This document shows positions 62,799 to 64,000 of a DNA stretch of 64,000 nucleotides, in pieces; position 1 is the first letter of the stretch, and each line of letters opens with the position of its first letter. The stretch spans positions 1-64,000 of the forward strand of contig NZ_BMMH01000026.1 in the NCBI RefSeq assembly GCF_014645735.1, given 5' to 3'. The translations under genes and the position numbers were made by a program. The DNA is from Nocardia jinanensis (GTDB lineage Bacteria; Actinomycetota; Actinomycetes; Mycobacteriales; Mycobacteriaceae). The notes beneath the pieces were generated by a model, which was not told the DNA's origin, did no database searches, and saw nothing but the letters and a program-made list of their open reading frames with translations.

Positions 62799-64000
62799 CG
62801 GTGACTGCGGAAAGGGCCGTACGTGCTCCGGACCGCCGGGTCGCCGGGGTCGAACGCGGCCCGTTCGCGGTGACGGCGATCGGAGGCAGTGTGGTGATGA
62901 CCGGATTGTCCGCGTATCTACCACTGTGGGGTGCCGCGCTGATCTTCGCCGGATTACTGCTCATGGTGGTCGTGCGGATCCGGGGGCGGACGCCGGTGCG
63001 CTGGTTTCTCGATTGGTTCGACTTCCGCAGCGGTAGGACGGGCCGGGCATCGCTGCTCACCGCGCCGCTGCCGGTCCGCGATATCGATGTCGCCGCGGGG
63101 CTCTGCGGTATCGCGGAGGACGGGGACGTGCTGGTCGCCATGATCCAGCTGGCGCCGAACCTCGACCTGCCGACGGTGATCGCCGAACAGACCATCTACA
63201 CCGAGGACACGGTCGCGGTCGAGAGCCTGCTGCCGATGCTCGACCAATACGGTATCGCTATCGATATCGATATCGTGACCACCGGCCAGCGGGTGCGGTC
63301 GGCCGGTAGCTACAGCATGCTCTACGACCAGCTGATCGGTTCCCATCCAGTGGTCGGAAACCGGCTGACCTGGCTGGTTCTCCGGTTGGATCAGGAACGT
63401 AATCTGCGGACGCTGGCCAAACGCGGACCGTGTGCGGTGGTCGCACCACGCACCCTCGCCACTGCGGCGCACCGGATCGCGGGGCGGCTGCGCGAGCGGG
63501 GTGTGGCAGCCCATCCGCTGCCCGCGGCGGCGCTGCTGGAGGCGACCCGGTTGCTGCACGCCGGCGCCGAACTCGGTGATCTGACCGAACAGTGGGAACG
63601 CCTGAAGACCTCGGTACCCGGCCGTTTCGTCACCAGTTTCGGGATCGACTGGACGCAGCTCGACAATTCCGGTCTGGACGACTGCTGGACCTGGAACAGT
63701 GGGCGCACCACGCTCGTGGTCAGCCTCTCAGGGGCGGACCGGCCCCGGGCGGTCGTGCGCTATATCGGTCCGGCCATGACCGAAGCGTTGCCCGACTATC
63801 TACGCCGATTGCCCGGTCGTCAGTCCGTGGCGCTTCGTTCGACCCTGCCCACCGGAGTCTCGTTGCGCGAGTTGACCCGGGACGAGAACCTCGTCGAGGA
63901 GGCGCCGGAGCAGCTGAGCGCCGGCCTCTCCGTGCCGATCGGACCCAACGGTCAGATCCTGGGTGCGATCAGCGGGCAGACGCGTCATCAGCTCGCGATG
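62795..64000 (+). CDS. eccE: ESX membrane component EccE (3' end outside window)
   Basis: The reading frame from GTG 62795 is open to the end of the window (402 codons). It begins MTVTAERAVRAPDRRVAGVE and has two closely spaced transmembrane helices (about residues 27-42 and 46-62, YLPLWGAALIFAGLLLMVVV), followed by RIRGRTPVRWFLDWFDFRS and a soluble domain. This is the EccE layout, the outer rim subunit of the ESX membrane complex. It overlaps the mycP stop by 4 nt. eccE after mycP is the ESX-3 order. Confidence 0.9.
   Translation, partial: MTVTAERAVRAPDRRVAGVERGPFAVTAIGGSVVMTGLSAYLPLWGAALIFAGLLLMVVVRIRGRTPVRWFLDWFDFRSGRTGRASLLTAPLPVRDIDVAAGLCGIAEDGDVLVAMIQLAPNLDLPTVIAEQTIYTEDTVAVESLLPMLDQYGIAIDIDIVTTGQRVRSAGSYSMLYDQLIGSHPVVGNRLTWLVLRLDQERNLRTLAKRGPCAVVAPRTLATAAHRIAGRLRERGVAAHPLPAAALLEATRLLHAGAELGDLTEQWERLKTSVPGRFVTSFGIDWTQLDNSGLDDCWTWNSGRTTLVVSLSGADRPRAVVRYIGPAMTEALPDYLRRLPGRQSVALRSTLPTGVSLRELTRDENLVEEAPEQLSAGLSVPIGPNGQILGAISGQTRHQLAM

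Overview
The window is high-GC actinobacterial DNA, most likely from Nocardia or a close relative in the Mycobacteriales. The evidence is a mycobacterial-type gene order (NAD-glutamate dehydrogenase, thioesterase, HNH protein, glbO, pepN, Rv2466c-like protein, rpiB, Nei-like glycosylase), a complete ESX type VII secretion locus, a WhiB protein, and frequent GTG starts with 4-nt gene overlaps. Names rest on family recognition by eye; no database search was run.

Layout. (1) 1-13941: housekeeping block collinear with M. tuberculosis Rv2476c-Rv2464c, with purC, a FAD reductase and an M48 protease interspersed. Perfect hairpins mark several convergent gene ends. (2) 13952-18083: a GGDEF protein, tRNA-Gly and tRNA-Pro, a MerR and a WhiB regulator, and a ROK protein. 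Synteny with M. tuberculosis stops here. (3) 18506-28790: an Rv3651-like sensor protein, then a T4SS-like export module: TcpC-like, small membrane protein, TcpE-like, VirB4-type ATPase, a degenerate and an intact NlpC/P60 protein, and on the other strand a TrbL/VirB6-like protein. No relaxase, integrase or replication gene is visible. (4) 29202-42095: ESX accessory and substrate genes. There are two large glycine-zipper proteins sharing a C-terminal domain, a clear EspB homologue, EspL-like, EspH-like and EspC-like small proteins, and two EspK-like proteins. (5) 42576-46592: a Met-rich helical protein, a second signal-less NlpC/P60 hydrolase and a protein with a CpnT-like N-terminus. (6) 47132-64000: the ESX core eccA, eccB, eccC (fused), PE-like, PPE, esxB-like, esxA-like, espG, espI, eccD, mycP and eccE (cut by the window end). 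The core order is that of ESX-3 with espI inserted, while the accessory set is ESX-1-like.

The most interesting signal is a 16-bp palindrome, consensus TTCCCA-N4-TGGGAA. It recurs in intergenic DNA at 15243, 19668, 29030, 40033, 43718, 47041, 48915 and 54584 (a weaker copy at 15206). It precedes the T4SS-like operon and almost every ESX transcription unit, which suggests that the two export modules form one regulon. Together with signal-less NlpC/P60 enzymes in both modules that share an unusual motif, and Met-rich segments in proteins of both, this suggests a composite T4SS-like/T7SS secretion system.
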